Notes: a model not told the origin generated them from the letters alone. Shown: positions 9,713-20,350, counted from the stretch's first letter. The stretch is DNA of 64,000 bases from Euclidia mi (GCA_944739405.2 OX123182.2:92000051-92064050); one strand, 5' to 3'. Translations and numbers: made by a program.

Positions 9713-10278
9713 TCGGGCCACACTACCTTACCGTCTACCGGGCTGTTACCGCCATAATTATGGCAATAAATTACCGTTAAATTACTGCGTGAAGTCGTGT
9801 GGTTACACTAGAGTTTACCGAGATATGCCAATAAACTAGGCGGTAAAAATATCATTTTTCAAGATGGCGGATGAAGCTGCAGCTGTTTGGTATTTTATGA
9901 GTGCCAATTATTTTAACATGAATCTTTTAAATTTTTAGCTTTCTGTCGGGTATCCCAGAGAGACGGTTCGGATTGCAATAACTCCAAAAATTTGAGCGCT
10001 TTTTCATTTGACCACTCCATATCGGTAGATAGTGTAGATACGTGCGTCGTCGTCGAACTCGTGTTGCACACTGAACAAACGGTAGTGTGGCCACAAACGC
10101 AATAATTACTGCGGTAATTTTCTTTGATGTGCGAAAAAGACCGCCGCCGGAGCTATTGCCTACCGGCATATGCCATATTGATTGGCATTGTAAAATTATG
10201 GCCATAAATCGCGGTTACACCTAGGCGTTGTTGAAATTATGGCAATAATTGTTGGCATATCCCGGTAGTGTAGCCCGA
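9713..10278. mobile_element. 566-bp nested inverted-repeat element carrying a MADF-like fragment
   Basis: The ends are inverted: TCGGGCCACACTACC at the left and GGTAGTGTAGCCCGA at the right. The palindrome extends two bases further on each side. Removing exactly 566 bp rejoins integrase in frame, so the boundaries are well constrained, yet no target duplication is evident. A further copy of the terminal word, GGTAGTGTGGCC, lies inside at 10080-10091. The interior holds repeated TTATGGCAATAA-like palindromes and, on the minus strand, a fragment resembling a MADF domain. The superfamily is uncertain; MADF proteins accompany PIF/Harbinger transposases in insects. Confidence 0.78.
9913..10020 (-). 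pseudogene. MADF-domain-like fragment, 35 aa
   Basis: An ATG at 10020 opens a 35-codon frame to a TAA at 9913-9915. It begins MEWSNEKALKFLELLQSEP, followed by SLWDTRQKAKNLKDS. The pattern of an acidic start, an F-L-E-L helix and x-x-L-W-D is how MADF (Myb/SANT-like DNA-binding) domains begin. The frame is also open upstream for several codons (THVSTLSTD). Only the first helix is present, so it is a captured or decayed piece of a larger gene, not a working protein. Confidence 0.6.
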
Positions 10279-11379
10279 GCGTCAAATGATGACATTGAGA
10301 ATTTAGTACAGACCTGCAATAAATGTTCTGAAAACCGGCATATGCCACCAAAAACTAGATATGAGTGGGTGATGCCAGTGAAGCCTTGGTCTAGGTTAAA
10401 TATGGATTTTGCTGGACCTTTCCAAAACAAAACTTTTTTGATTATAGTTGACGCATATTCGAAATGGCCAGAAGTGTTCATTGTCAATAATATGACTTCA
10501 GCCACTGTCATTAAGCATTTGAGAATGATTTTTTCTATACATGGACTATGTGAGACATTAGTATCCGATAACGGTACTCCTTTTGTTTCTTCTGAGATGA
10601 AGACATTCCTAGACGCTAACAAGATTAAACACATTACTTCGGCACCTTTTCATCCATCCACAAATGGTTTGGCAGAACGTATGGTACAGACAGTTAAAGA
10701 TAAACTTCGTAAAATGGACGGTATGTCCTGGGATGTTAAAATTCCAAACATGCTCTTAGGACTAAGAGCAACTCCATGCGCGGCTACTAATAAAAGTCCA
10801 GCAGAGCTTTTATTTAACAGACGGATCCGCACATTGCTAGACACTATTAATCCACATGATCAGAGACGTAAAAGTAGAGAAAATCAAATCGTAAGAAATA
10901 GTCAAAAGAAGAACAGACAGACAGACGTAGGGCAGAAGGTTATGTACAGGAATTTTAGCAGTGGATCGCGTTGGTTACCAGGTACTGTAGTAAACAAAGA
11001 CGGTCCAGCCAGTTATCGAGTTGAAACTGGAGATGGAACGGTAGTCAGTAGACATATAGACCAGTTAGTCAGACAACAGAATGTACCAGATTCAGAAAGA
11101 CAGTTTGCTAATGAGGAATTAGGCCGAACTGAGGAAAGGGACACGGTAGAACAAAGTTATGGGGAAGGACAATATCAGGAAATGGATCAGGATCAATCGG
11201 ATATACAGGAAAGTGAACAAATTATAGAAATACCCAGTTCAGACAAATGGGCTGAAATGTTAGGTATTCCAGTGGAGTCAGAACCTAGTTATTCAGGCGG
11301 TAAAGTAAGGAATAAACTTGCTATCCATGGAAAAACTCCCTATACTAGACCAGCTCCAAATTATAACTTTATGTTGTAG
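10279..11379 (+). CDS. pol: Integrase of the gypsy element
   Basis: Open from the end of the nested element to a TAG at 11379. It contains the second half of the HHCC zinc finger (CNKCSENRHMP) and the DDE core: Asp in LNMDFAGPF, Asp in LVSDNGTPF and Glu in NGLAERMVQTVK. A GPY-like chromatin-binding region follows (WLPGTVVNKDGPASYRVETG) and then an acidic tail. Core residues are intact. It is separated from the rest of pol by the nested element, so a full polyprotein cannot be made from this copy. Confidence 0.9.
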   Translation, partial: ASNDDIENLVQTCNKCSENRHMPPKTRYEWVMPVKPWSRLNMDFAGPFQNKTFLIIVDAYSKWPEVFIVNNMTSATVIKHLRMIFSIHGLCETLVSDNGTPFVSSEMKTFLDANKIKHITSAPFHPSTNGLAERMVQTVKDKLRKMDGMSWDVKIPNMLLGLRATPCAATNKSPAELLFNRRIRTLLDTINPHDQRRKSRENQIVRNSQKKNRQTDVGQKVMYRNFSSGSRWLPGTVVNKDGPASYRVETGDGTVVSRHIDQLVRQQNVPDSERQFANEELGRTEERDTVEQSYGEGQYQEMDQDQSDIQESEQIIEIPSSDKWAEMLGIPVESEPSYSGGKVRNKLAIHGKTPYTRPAPNYNFML

Positions 11380-11570
11380 CTAATAAAATACATGTTTTAG
11401 AACCTAATACTTTTTCATATTGTCAAATTCATAGTTATAAAAATTAGGATTATATGATATCTTTAAGTTTAGTAATATGTGGTGAAGGGTTAAAATAAGT
11501 AACTTCAATTTTGTAGTATGTTATATAGTTTATATTTGTTTTCATATTATTATTATGTTTTACATACTTG

Positions 11571-11581
11571 GGGGGAAGGTA
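11571..11581 (+). promoter_or_regulatory. Polypurine tract
   Basis: GGGGGGAAGG lies immediately before the 3' LTR start at 11582, the expected site for plus-strand priming. Confidence 0.7.
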
Positions 11582-11754
11582 TGTCATATATGGAATAATG
11601 TAGGTACCTTCAATACTTGTGAAATATTCTTTTATTAAGAATATTCGCTAAGTCGAGGGTAGGTTGTCATTTGACACATTGATTTGTACTGTGCTATGCT
11701 ACTCAGCGCAATAAACTGATTTACCAAAATCTCGTGTTTTAATGGACATAATAG
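11582..11754 (+). repeat. 3' LTR, 173 bp
   Basis: Matches the 5' LTR with one visible difference (AAGAATATT here, AAAAATATT in the 5' copy). It is followed by the target duplication CAGT. Confidence 0.93.
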
Positions 11755-11758
11755 CAGT

Positions 11759-12764
11759 AATATAAGGGAATTGCTTGTACAAAAATTCACACATTTGAGG
11801 ACTTCGTAATAATAATAATAGACTTGCGCGAACTCGCTTGGACCGAACCCCCTTGGATCGTAGAGAGCACCGCAATGGTTTGGTGAGCAGGGACGTCATC
11901 AGGGATTCAGAAGAGATACCTACTTATATATACTTCTTAGCCAGACTACTTTCGTGATGGAGTCATGGTGGCTGAAAACTTTTAGGAAAATATTCTTACC
12001 TAGAACTTTTATGAACAAATTTGAAAACCGTCACCACGATTGTTTGTAACCCGGGTAATTACTTTGGGCCAAACGGCGAGGGTTATACCGCGATTACGAC
12101 CTCCAACCAAATAAAAAGATCTATATCGTGAAAAGAGAAGTGAAACGCGAGAGTTTTAAGATATTTGCGTATTACCTACTGATGGTAGGTAATCTACCTA
12201 CTATCTATAATAATTCATATTGGAAATATGATATTGCCGTACTAGGTAGATAATATTATAACACAGTGTTTTTGTTTGTTTGTTTGTCCTCGTTTCACGT
12301 CATTACGGAGCAACGCTTTGGTATAATTTTTGTGTCTTAAATAGTTAAGAGCCTGCAGAGTGACATATCCAATTTTTTTCAGCGATAACCAATTCATACG
12401 CAGGCGGAGTTGCGGGCGAAGTTAAGTCTGTAATAGTAGATACCTAGCTATTACCATCGATATTATATATATATATATTATGTACTCCTATTACGGAAAA
12501 TTCATATTTATCCAGGCGTTTGTTTTGCTTATTTTGGTTAGGAGCGGGCTTGAAATGTTGCGTTGCGTATAATAGGTACCTACTCATTGATTACTCCGTA
12601 GTTTGATATTTGATAACCTGATTTCTAGAGGAGGCATAGTCCAAAATAACACAGGCTGACCGATGAAGAAAGTATGGTTAGAGTATTTTTTGTAATGCTT
12701 AGTTGTTAATTCACTTTCTTAACAAAAACACAGCTGAATGCAACGATGCCATGTAGAAAGATAA
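11759..12764. other. Gene-free interval
   Basis: No gene recognised. A short GTTT microsatellite near 12269-12285 begins a decayed lepidopteran repeat (GTTTGTTTGTTTGTCCTCG) running to about 12430, where a GCGGGCGAAG word is seen. An AT run lies at 12464-12479. Confidence 0.4.
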
Positions 12765-13434
12765 AGAAAAACCGGCCAAGTGCGTGTCGGGCCACGCGCA
12801 ATGTAGGGTTCCGTAGTTGCACATAATGGCCATTATTGATAATAACTTCTGTTTCACATGGGACTAAAAACGGGCATCTTTAAGATTAAGCCAGCGCTCC
12901 CAATGTAAACTCACAGAAATAGGTGTTTATAAGTTAACCGAAGATTACTCGTAAACTAGTGGTGTCTACTTAGCCGTGATAGTTTTCCTTTTAAATTCGT
13001 TATATGTACTACATTTGTGATTTTTTCACCTCTTCCAAGTTAATAGTTTAGCCGGCAGAGGGGGGGGGGGACACTTGAGTCTAACAACTTTTTTCACTTC
13101 AAAGCTTGATATTTGACAAACCAATCACTTGATCGAAAAATGATTTGATCAAACTAATAATATTTTTTTAAAACCTATCCAATGATACCCCACACAATGG
13201 GGTACTCAACCAAAAAAAAATCAACCCCGCTATATAATTATGTAGGGGTAAAAAATATTTTCCTAAATTTTATTCTACAGTTTTGTTGCAATATCGTATG
13301 TCTATATTCATGTCAATTGTCAAATATCAACTTTCTAGCACAAGACGTCTTTGAGCTAGGCTGCGGACGGACAGACGGACGGACATGACGAAACTATAAG
13401 GGTTCCTTGTGGACTACGGAACCCTAAAAAGATA
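12765..13434. repeat. Dispersed repeat with GGTTCCGTAG ends, about 670 bp
   Basis: Begins at CCGGCCAAGTGCGTGTCGG, with AGGGTTCCGTAG shortly inside. It ends with the inverted word CTACGGAACCCT at 13416-13427. Related copies are at 23690-24275 and 33486-34033. It is a common lepidopteran interspersed repeat; the class is unknown to me. Confidence 0.7.
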
Positions 13435-13857
13435 GCTGTAGGCAAAATGAATTTAATTTATAATATGATATGGATTAAATAAATAAATAAGAAGAAAATA
13501 AATGTTCTGTGTCTGTCTGGACGTATTATGTGTACCTACTATCACTTCGCTTCTTATCTCATTGTATTTTAGAGTTTTTGATACACTACATTGTTTTTAA
13601 GTTTCTGCGTATTGGTATCTAGAAGACCTGAAAGAGCCTTTGAAGTATACATAGAAATAATATAGATAACATTTGTTCCACGTTACTTTGATAAGAGTAT
13701 TTTGAACATCTGGTACCTACTGCTGGTTAAGCAATGAATATGGTAGTTATTGTTAATTTGCTGTGCTGATAATTTGATGTCGGATGAAATAATATGCACC
13801 GTTGAACGCTCGGAATGAACATTCCCTTAAATAAACAAAATAGGTAATCATGGGCTA

Positions 13858-14225
13858 AGTAGGCCATGAAGAGGGTATCAGGGTCAAACGCCCGGTGCGC
13901 ACCATTGACTTTGGAAAGCTATGTGTGTATTAAATTGTTATTTACAGCTTGCCACGTATCTCGGAGAGCATGTTAAGCCGTTGCCGCGTTGGTCCCGTGA
14001 AGATGGTTCCTGGCTATAATGAAGATCTTTGACAGTCGTTATGGAGAGCAGTGTACTTGAATGAATATAGACTTCTGACACTAACTGCTGGTCTAGGCCA
14101 TCGAATATCGCTATCGCTTTGGGTTGTGTGAGTTAGACTGCAGTCGCTCTGTGGAAAAGCTAATATTCTGCCAGATCTGGTATCTACTTAGTTAGCGAAC
14201 CTCGGGCTAAAAACACCAAGTTGAA
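13858..14225 (+). repeat. tRNA-derived SINE, family 3, diverged copy
   Basis: Parallels 32866-33203: both have a B-box-like GGGTCRAA word, CGCACCA, a GAAGATCTxTGACAGT segment, GCAGTCGCTC and TGGAAAAG. This copy has lost a clean A box. Confidence 0.65.
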
Positions 14226-14269
14226 AGCGGTGACATGCTGATGACGATCTAAATTGAAAGATAAAAATT

Positions 14270-14570
14270 TGGATTTTGTTACGATAAACACGAGCATCGA
14301 TTGACAAAATTTGGTTTTAATCAGATTTTGTATGTTTTCCAGATCACGATGAACATTGATTGATATAATCTGGTTTTTACCAGATTAAGTAAATTTCCTG
14401 TATGGTTTTAACCAGATTTACGTCGTTTTCTAGATAAAGATCTAGATATAACGATTGATATGTAATCTGGATTTAACCAGATTTAGTATTTGGATCACAA
14501 CCGGGATAACGCAAAGATGATAATGATGAAACATGTAGATCGATTGAAAATATAGTTTACACAGATGTAC
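14270..14570. repeat. Degenerate tandem array of units of about 85 bp
   Basis: Three to four units each carry a GATTGATAT-like word followed by a small inverted pair (AATCTGG then CCAGATT). Unit starts are near 14290, 14345, 14445 and 14535. No coding potential was seen. Confidence 0.6.
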
Positions 14571-15309
14571 TTACTAAAAATAATAATTATTTATACCAAA
14601 ACAAGAAAAGTGTTTACCTACTTTTGTTTTCTTACACATTATTAGGTACATATTACATTTGAAATTTACCGTAGTTAATCCCTGTCCCTGTCGACCTCGA
14701 TACCCGAGGCTCTCGTCCCGGAGGACCCCGAATACGATAAATACATATGATAATGATAACATTTCTTTCTATTATTGTTTTGTACGGTCGACATGCAAAT
14801 TGTTTTAATGCTTTTTTTTGCAATATTTGAGACGAAAGTTGTTGAGAAACAATAGACCTAGTGCGACCGGCTGCGGCTGGAAAAAATCACTATCGTTATA
14901 GTAGCCTGTGATTGCTCTAGGAAATTCTTTATAGTATTATTTAGTAAGTAATAATATTTACCATAGCCAAATAATACTTGTTCTTTTGCCTGATATCAAT
15001 GTATATTTCGCAGGGATTTAGTCAAAAACGTGTTATTACAATTTCACTAGTGAAATAATAATTACACGGATTACCTATAGTCAATAAAGAATGTTTCGTA
15101 TTATTTCACGGGCTCTTTTCAGTGATTTTGTAATTTCACTGGACCGCAAAAATGATATTATAATAAATCTAGGTTTATTATGACTTGAGTTTGTGGTGGG
15201 AGCCCCGCGTGTTCTGATTGGTCAATTGACTTAATCAGTCGCACAGACTTACGAATGTACTACAGTGACCAATCTGATAAATCGAAAAAACCGTATCTTT
15301 GGCGATGCT
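14571..15309. other. Gene-free interval
   Basis: No gene recognised. Several ATTTCACT/AGTGAAAT words occur between 15030 and 15140 and again near 16070-16240, suggesting decayed repeat arms. Confidence 0.35.
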
Positions 15310-15570
15310 TATGAGGCTAAGTTTTCAGAGCCCTGCTACTTACGCATGGCTCCTATTTTTATATTCTTTATGTTCAGGGTCACAAGAAACCCTAGCATAA
15401 CCTATTATGGTTACGAAATTGATGCCGACCTTTATTTCGAAAATCACGATTTATTTATTTATTAAAATAATCTCGCCCACTCGGGAAACTTAATAGGTAA
15501 TGTCAGGTTATCTCGTGATCCTTTTCCCAAAAATAAGAGCCCTGCGAAGCAGGGCTCCGTAAACTTAGCT
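15310..15570. repeat. Foldback repeat with GAGCCCTGC arms
   Basis: The left arm (about 15313-15410) is an imperfect inverted copy of the right arm (about 15470-15570); both contain AGAGCCCTGC, CTATTTTT and CCTATTA words in opposite order. A single related arm occurs at 62560-62660. A short hairpin, GAGCCCTGC with GCAGGGCTC, lies at 15538-15556. Confidence 0.65.
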
Positions 15571-15579
15571 TTAGACATC

Positions 15580-15615
15580 GCTATACCTAGTTGATAGGTA
15601 TCAACTAGGTATAGC
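15580..15615. repeat. Perfect 17-bp palindrome
   Basis: GCTATACCTAGTTGATA at 15580-15596 is the exact reverse complement of 15599-15615, with a 2-bp centre. Confidence 0.9.
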
Positions 15616-15634
15616 CATTGCAGTAACAAAATTT

Positions 15635-15950
15635 ACATACATACATACATAGACTCACGCCTGTTTCCCGGAGGGGTAGGCAGAGACTACGGAACGCGAT
15701 TTGCAACGATCCTGATATACCTCTCTCGCTTCATTCACTCCCATCAAGTTTCTCATGCATGCTCTTCTGAATGAGTAAGAATTATGTGTGGTGTACCTTG
15801 ACCGACAGAGTAAAGAATAGTGTGATAACGGAGTGGTGTGGGGTAAAAGAAAATGTAGTGACAAACATCGAGAAAGGCATGTTAAGATGGTTTGGGCACA
15901 TGGAGAGGATGGATGACCGAAGACTGACCAAGAAGAAGATAACAAAATTT
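15635..15950. mobile_element. RTE-type LINE 3' fragment with internal inversion (twin priming)
   Basis: Bases 15651-15778 match, on the minus strand, the 3' tail also seen at 32670-32795 (AGAGCATGCATGAG, TGGGAGTGAATGAAGC, CGTTCCGTAGTCTCTG). They end in a GTAT microsatellite at 15635-15650. Bases 15783-15950 carry the preceding part of the same LINE on the plus strand; its translation includes EKGMLRWFGHMERMDDRRL, a C-terminal signature of RTE-like endonuclease/RT proteins. A 5' segment inverted relative to the 3' segment is the mark of twin priming during target-primed reverse transcription. Confidence 0.75.
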
Positions 15951-16979
15951 AAAAATTGTTTTTCATAAACCTGTCTCTTATTTCCTAACTCTATGTTTAA
16001 TACAGCTGGTAACGAAAACGGACCAATCAGCGATCGCTCTGGCAATCTAACGGCTTTTTTAAATCAGTGTAATTTAAAAATATCACTGCCTTACAATTTT
16101 ACTGTATCGATCTAGGGAAATTATAATGTCACTGAAACTATCCCGTTACATTGTTAGTTAGTAAGTAATACAAACAATTGACTATAATCTGTGTAATTAG
16201 GTATAATAATATAATGTTGCTAGTGAAATTATAATATCACGACTTTTGTACCATCCCTGTGACATATAAAATTCTTGCGTTACCGACTGAAAGACAGACA
16301 AGGCACGGCTAAAAGTACTAGGATTGCACTATGTTCCTTGAGGAGCTTACCGCAGCACTAAGAGAGAATTTTTTGGAAATGCTCACGCGATGGGGTAGAA
16401 TCGGTTTAAATCAGGTAAAATAAAATGTGCGGGCGTAGCAGCTAGTGTATAACAATTTTAGTAACTTATAAAATCATCATCAATATCAATCATAAGTTCT
16501 TGTGTTACTGACTGACTAACAGACAACGCACAACTGAAACTAGTCCCCCAATAAATTATCCTTTCGAATATTCCTTTCGAAGATACCTAAATTACTTTTT
16601 ATTTTTGATTCCATTTCCATAAAAGCTTTTTTCAACAGTTTCAAGCACTTTCATAAAAGTAAGACCCCTCCCCAAACAAAATCCGCCACGGCAGTAAGCT
16701 TTTTAAACGGTTTTATATCTCTTTGAAATTATTTCATTGCACATGACCAAGATACCTACACCGCATCATATGATCACTCATCGGCATCAAAACAAACGTA
16801 TAATAGCTTAGATCAGAAGCACATGACCACTTGTTTTGCTAGCAGAAAAACAACTTACGTGTATTTTTGACATTTTGACAGGTACTTTCCCTATATGACC
16901 TCCATTAAGCAGGCCTTGTCAATGCTCTTATCGGGAAAATTGAATCCACAAGGTGAAGTCCAGTATTTTACATAACATA
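15951..16979. other. Repeat debris, including a candidate Helitron 3' end at 16418-16446
   Basis: No gene. GTGCGGGCGTAGCAGCTAGT at 16427-16446 has a weak hairpin and a CTAGT end, like non-autonomous lepidopteran Helitrons. GACTGA..GACAGACAA words near 16285 and 16510 are pieces of dispersed repeat R. Confidence 0.4.
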
Positions 16980-18640
16980 TCTTTATAGTTGAATAGGGTC
17001 CCAGCGTAGAGATATAAAATGTATGTTCCGGAAGTAGAAATCTTTTCATAAATTGATTAGACAAGCTATCGCTAAATGATATGACTGATGACTTTTTTAA
17101 TGAATTAGGTAGTTGATTATTACGTATGTAGATCTATAAATTTGAATATTCTTTGAAGTCATATAATATTATTATTTACAAAGTTCACTCTAGCGCTTCG
17201 AATGCTCTAGCGTTTTGGGTTGTCCGTGTGGTGACGGATTAAGAATACAGATTGTCACCACCCCATATCATCCCAAGGTGTCGTAAGAGCCGACAGAGGG
17301 AGCATATTATGCATAGAACAGCATTGTAAGAGAAGGAAAACTTGATACAAACCCTATTCCAACCCGTTTGGCCAGCGTGGTATAGTAGGCCAATTCCTCC
17401 TTTCAAAGAAGAGGCCTAGTCCAGCAGTGGACCGTTAAAGGCTGATGATGACTCTAACGTAATCCTGGTTGCAATTTAAAACTGTCGTCTTAGAGTCCTT
17501 GGTCCGCTTTCTAGCCTCACCTGTGGCGAGACTTACGTGTAGAACTATTCCATCCAAGTTGGCTTTCGATTATTTGTCATACGATTAATCACATTTGCAT
17601 TGCATAATAAGCTTAGTACCAACAAGGTTGATGGAAAATTAAACGTTTTTCACATTACGATAGATTTATTTTGTTTGATTCAGACCGAAGTTAGAACAGA
17701 AGCTATAAGCTATTTATCGTATTGCTTTTATTTACGCCTGTTTTGTGTCGGGTAAGGCCTTTTTAATTATTCTGTGGTCCGGTATTAAACTTTACATTTC
17801 TTTATGGCCGAGTACTGTACCTACGTTGAAACATTGCAAGTAAATCCCCGAAGTAGTCATCATTTCTGATATTGATTAGACAAGTTATCACTGAAGTCAT
17901 TTTTAAACGAATAATTATGTAATTAATTATCTATTACAAAAATAAATTCATGAGATCTTTAAAGTCATGTAATATGAACAAAGAGTCAGCATCATCCTCG
18001 TCTTATCCCGGTTGCAATAATTATATCTGTACCTTGGTTCGCTTTCTAGCCTCGCTGGGCCGCGACTCAGAGTAGTCGATTTTGTTACTTCTCTTATGTA
18101 CCTACCTACGATAAATCCGACATTTTGTTTCAGGAATATCGCATCCTAGTAGTGCCAATTTTATAACATTACTTTCAAAGAAAAAATCATAGTAACATAG
18201 ATTTAAATATTAAGTACAATAATACGCTGGCGCATATTTTTCTCATATTCATCACTTTGAACTACGCTCAAAATACACGAAACACACCTTAAAAGCTTGA
18301 TAAACTTAATTTACAAAAGATCGTTCATCCTCTTCTTAAGAAATGTTTGATACCTTACTTAGAACTGTAGCACAATACATAAAAGTTAAATTATTTTGTT
18401 GCCTTCAATTGTCGGGTACTTCCCCTTTAAGGCCTGTTTTGTCTAGAGCCTTGGAAAGTCCGATATTCAGCATTATATTTCTTTATGGCCGAGAATAGTA
18501 CCTTTATTATCATAAATGTAAATCCCCGAAGTAGATATCTTTGTATATTTGATAATACAAGTTATCGCTATCGGTGATATGTCTTTTAAAGTAATTACCC
18601 GTATAAAAATATGCAATTAAACCTACTAATGAAGTAATCA
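16980..18640. repeat. Three decayed related units
   Basis: Words recur in the same order near 17000-17120, 17800-17960 and 18470-18640: TCTTTATGGCCGAG, GTAAATCCCCGAAGTAG and ATTAGACAAGYTATC followed by a TGATGACTTTT-like stretch. GCTTTCTAGCCTC is shared at 17507 and 18043. It reads as an old segmental or tandem duplication of units of about 650-800 bp, heavily diverged. Confidence 0.5.
17220..17450 (+). repeat. Dispersed repeat with CAGTGGAC tail
   Basis: Reads GTGTGGTGACGGATTAAGAA, then GACAGAGGGAGCATATTATG, GCGTGGTATAGTAGGCCAAT and a GCTGATGATGA end. The same sequence lies reversed at 57768-57992. Pieces occur near 20010, 21120-21220, 53045-53170 and 53590-53870. Confidence 0.75.
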
Positions 18641-19153
18641 AAATATTATTATTTTGACATGAGCATATTGAGCATAGCCAAGATTAGGTGCAGGCGTAGG
18701 TAACCAACATTATTTTTCAGTGACAATATGTCACTGTTATTTTTACATAATGACGTTTTTAGAGAAAGTATCAAGTAGCAAATTAGAACGACAATTTTTC
18801 ATAATAACTTTTTATTGTCTGTTCTTTGGACGGTTGGAACGTTTTTCGAACGTATGTATGTATGTAGGTTGTCCATTTCTTTGGCACACCCTACTGTTAC
18901 AGGCGTTACAGCCCAAACGGCTGGACGGCTTTTTATGTATCAAGACTAATCAAGAATTTGATATGTCCTACTACCGATAGTGCCTCCGTAATGTCCTGTT
19001 AGCTATGCAAAATGTGATATGATGACAGGGAAACCTAGTACTGGGATCCAAAAAAACCTGTCTCCATATTTATGCGTAATTTTATGGCCATGTTGCAGAT
19101 AATGAAGGCAGTTCTTTTTCTTTCTTTAGTTTAGGACCTTGTTTACGGAGTAA
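18641..19153. other. Gene-free interval
   Basis: No gene or clear element recognised. A short GTATGTATGTATG run lies near 18852. Confidence 0.35.
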
Positions 19154-19568
19154 GGGTCGGTACATATCTGTCGGAAAATGCTTTGAGCGTAGGTATCATC
19201 GGTCGTGTCTATTCCATCAAATGGGTTAGTACATATCTGACGGTAAATGCGTCAAGCGTATCTGTATCGGTCGCGTCTATTCCGTCCAATTAGACCTGCC
19301 ACGTTCTGCGTTCATCATCTACAGTGCGGTTGCGTTGTATGATATTGAATTTTAAAACGTCCAACGTGTCAGTCAAAATATACGTGGTGCGTGGTGCGCG
19401 CGACGTCGACCGACAATACGTTGACGGAAACGGAACTGACGCCGTACGCTCGACGCCCTCGGTTAGGCGTGAACGGTTGTATGTTTTATTATTTTATTAT
19501 ATTTGTCTGTTTTGGCGTTACGCGACCGATTATACGCGACGCATTTTCCGTCAGATATGTACCGACCC
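19154..19568. mobile_element. PIF/Harbinger-type MITE, 415 bp, TAA target duplication
   Basis: The ends are GGGTCGGTACATATCTG and, inverted, CAGATATGTACCGACCC, flanked by TAA at 19151-19153 and 19569-19571. The left end contains a second, tandem copy of the terminal region (about 19228-19292). A 3-bp TAA duplication is characteristic of PIF/Harbinger. No transposase coding was recognised. Confidence 0.82.
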
Positions 19569-19571
19569 TAA

Positions 19572-20204
19572 TATGTTAGTTCCATTGTGCCCTAATTTAT
19601 TACATAGATAGGTACTTTGAAGGAACATCTAGAGTGAAAATTAAGAGTTATATCTGTGTGCTCTACTATGTAGAGCAAGGAAGTAGCTGTCAACTGTGCT
19701 GACGATTGGTTTTGTCTTTATTAAAGTAATCAAATTGGCAAAATGTTTAAGCCGATTTATATACGTAGTCGAATGGTACAGTCTCGATTAATCTGTTCAT
19801 TGGAAATTTCTTTAAAGTAACTAATGAGTGGTGTGCAAATTCCTCTAATTAATTTGTTTCTAAAATTTAATTACCATTAATCCATTTTAATAACGTGAAA
19901 CTTATAGAACACGTTTATAATGATTTTTCAAAATGTAATGTACCTACGCAAATTAGAGTAATGTTATGAAAATAACAAGAAAATATTTTATAATTTGTGT
20001 AGCTAAGCCGCGTCATCAGCACCCTGGCATTAACTGTCCCACTGCTGGGCCTCTGCCCACTATAAGAAGCGTTAGGCCCCTACCATAACTTCATAATCGT
20101 ACTGATAAAGCGCCTGGTTAAATTTCTGGGCGATATACAGTTTAGTTTAGAGAGTCTTAGTCTCTTAGGAAAGTAATGGGCGTGTCCAAATATTCTTTAG
20201 AAGG
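19572..20204. other. Gene-free interval
   Basis: No gene. A piece of the CAGTGG-tail repeat is visible at about 20010-20060 (TGTCCCACTGCTGGGCCTC). Confidence 0.35.
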
Positions 20205-20350
20205 TACCTAGCTAATTAATACAGACTGATTCACAGACAACGCACAGCCAGTACTATTGGGCGCAAGAAGCTGAAATTTAGCATGTATGTTACTTGGGAG
20301 CCGAAGGGAAGGGACAAGAAGGGATTTCCCGAAATTTCCACGGGATCGGA
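20205..20350 (-). repeat. Dispersed repeat R, copy 2
   Basis: Reversed relative to the copies at 6290 and 27655: TTTCCCGAAATTTCCACGGG, CATGTATGTTACTTGGG and GACAACGCACAGCC are visible. Confidence 0.7.

Larger units (their letters stand above)
6584..11754 (+). mobile_element. Ty3/gypsy LTR retrotransposon (K02A2.6-like), 5.17 kb, CAGT target duplication
   Basis: Two 173-bp LTRs (6584-6756 and 11582-11754) differ at one visible position and enclose gag, protease, RT, RNase H and integrase in the standard Ty3/gypsy order. CAGT flanks both ends (6580-6583 and 11755-11758). A primer-binding-site candidate follows the 5' LTR and a G-rich polypurine tract precedes the 3' LTR. Pol is broken at several points and carries a 566-bp nested element at 9713-10278. 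The near-identical LTRs suggest a fairly recent insertion that then accumulated lesions, or a copy already defective when mobilised in trans. No envelope gene is present. Confidence 0.95.

Noticed and set aside
15771..15968. Possible small host gene with EKGMLRWFGHMERMDD
   Set aside because: It is the C-terminal coding end of an RTE-type LINE; a second copy with the same sequence lies at 32505.
17000..18640. Regularly repeated words that might suggest a CRISPR-like or satellite array
   Set aside because: The units are long, few and heavily diverged; there are no short direct repeats with unique spacers.
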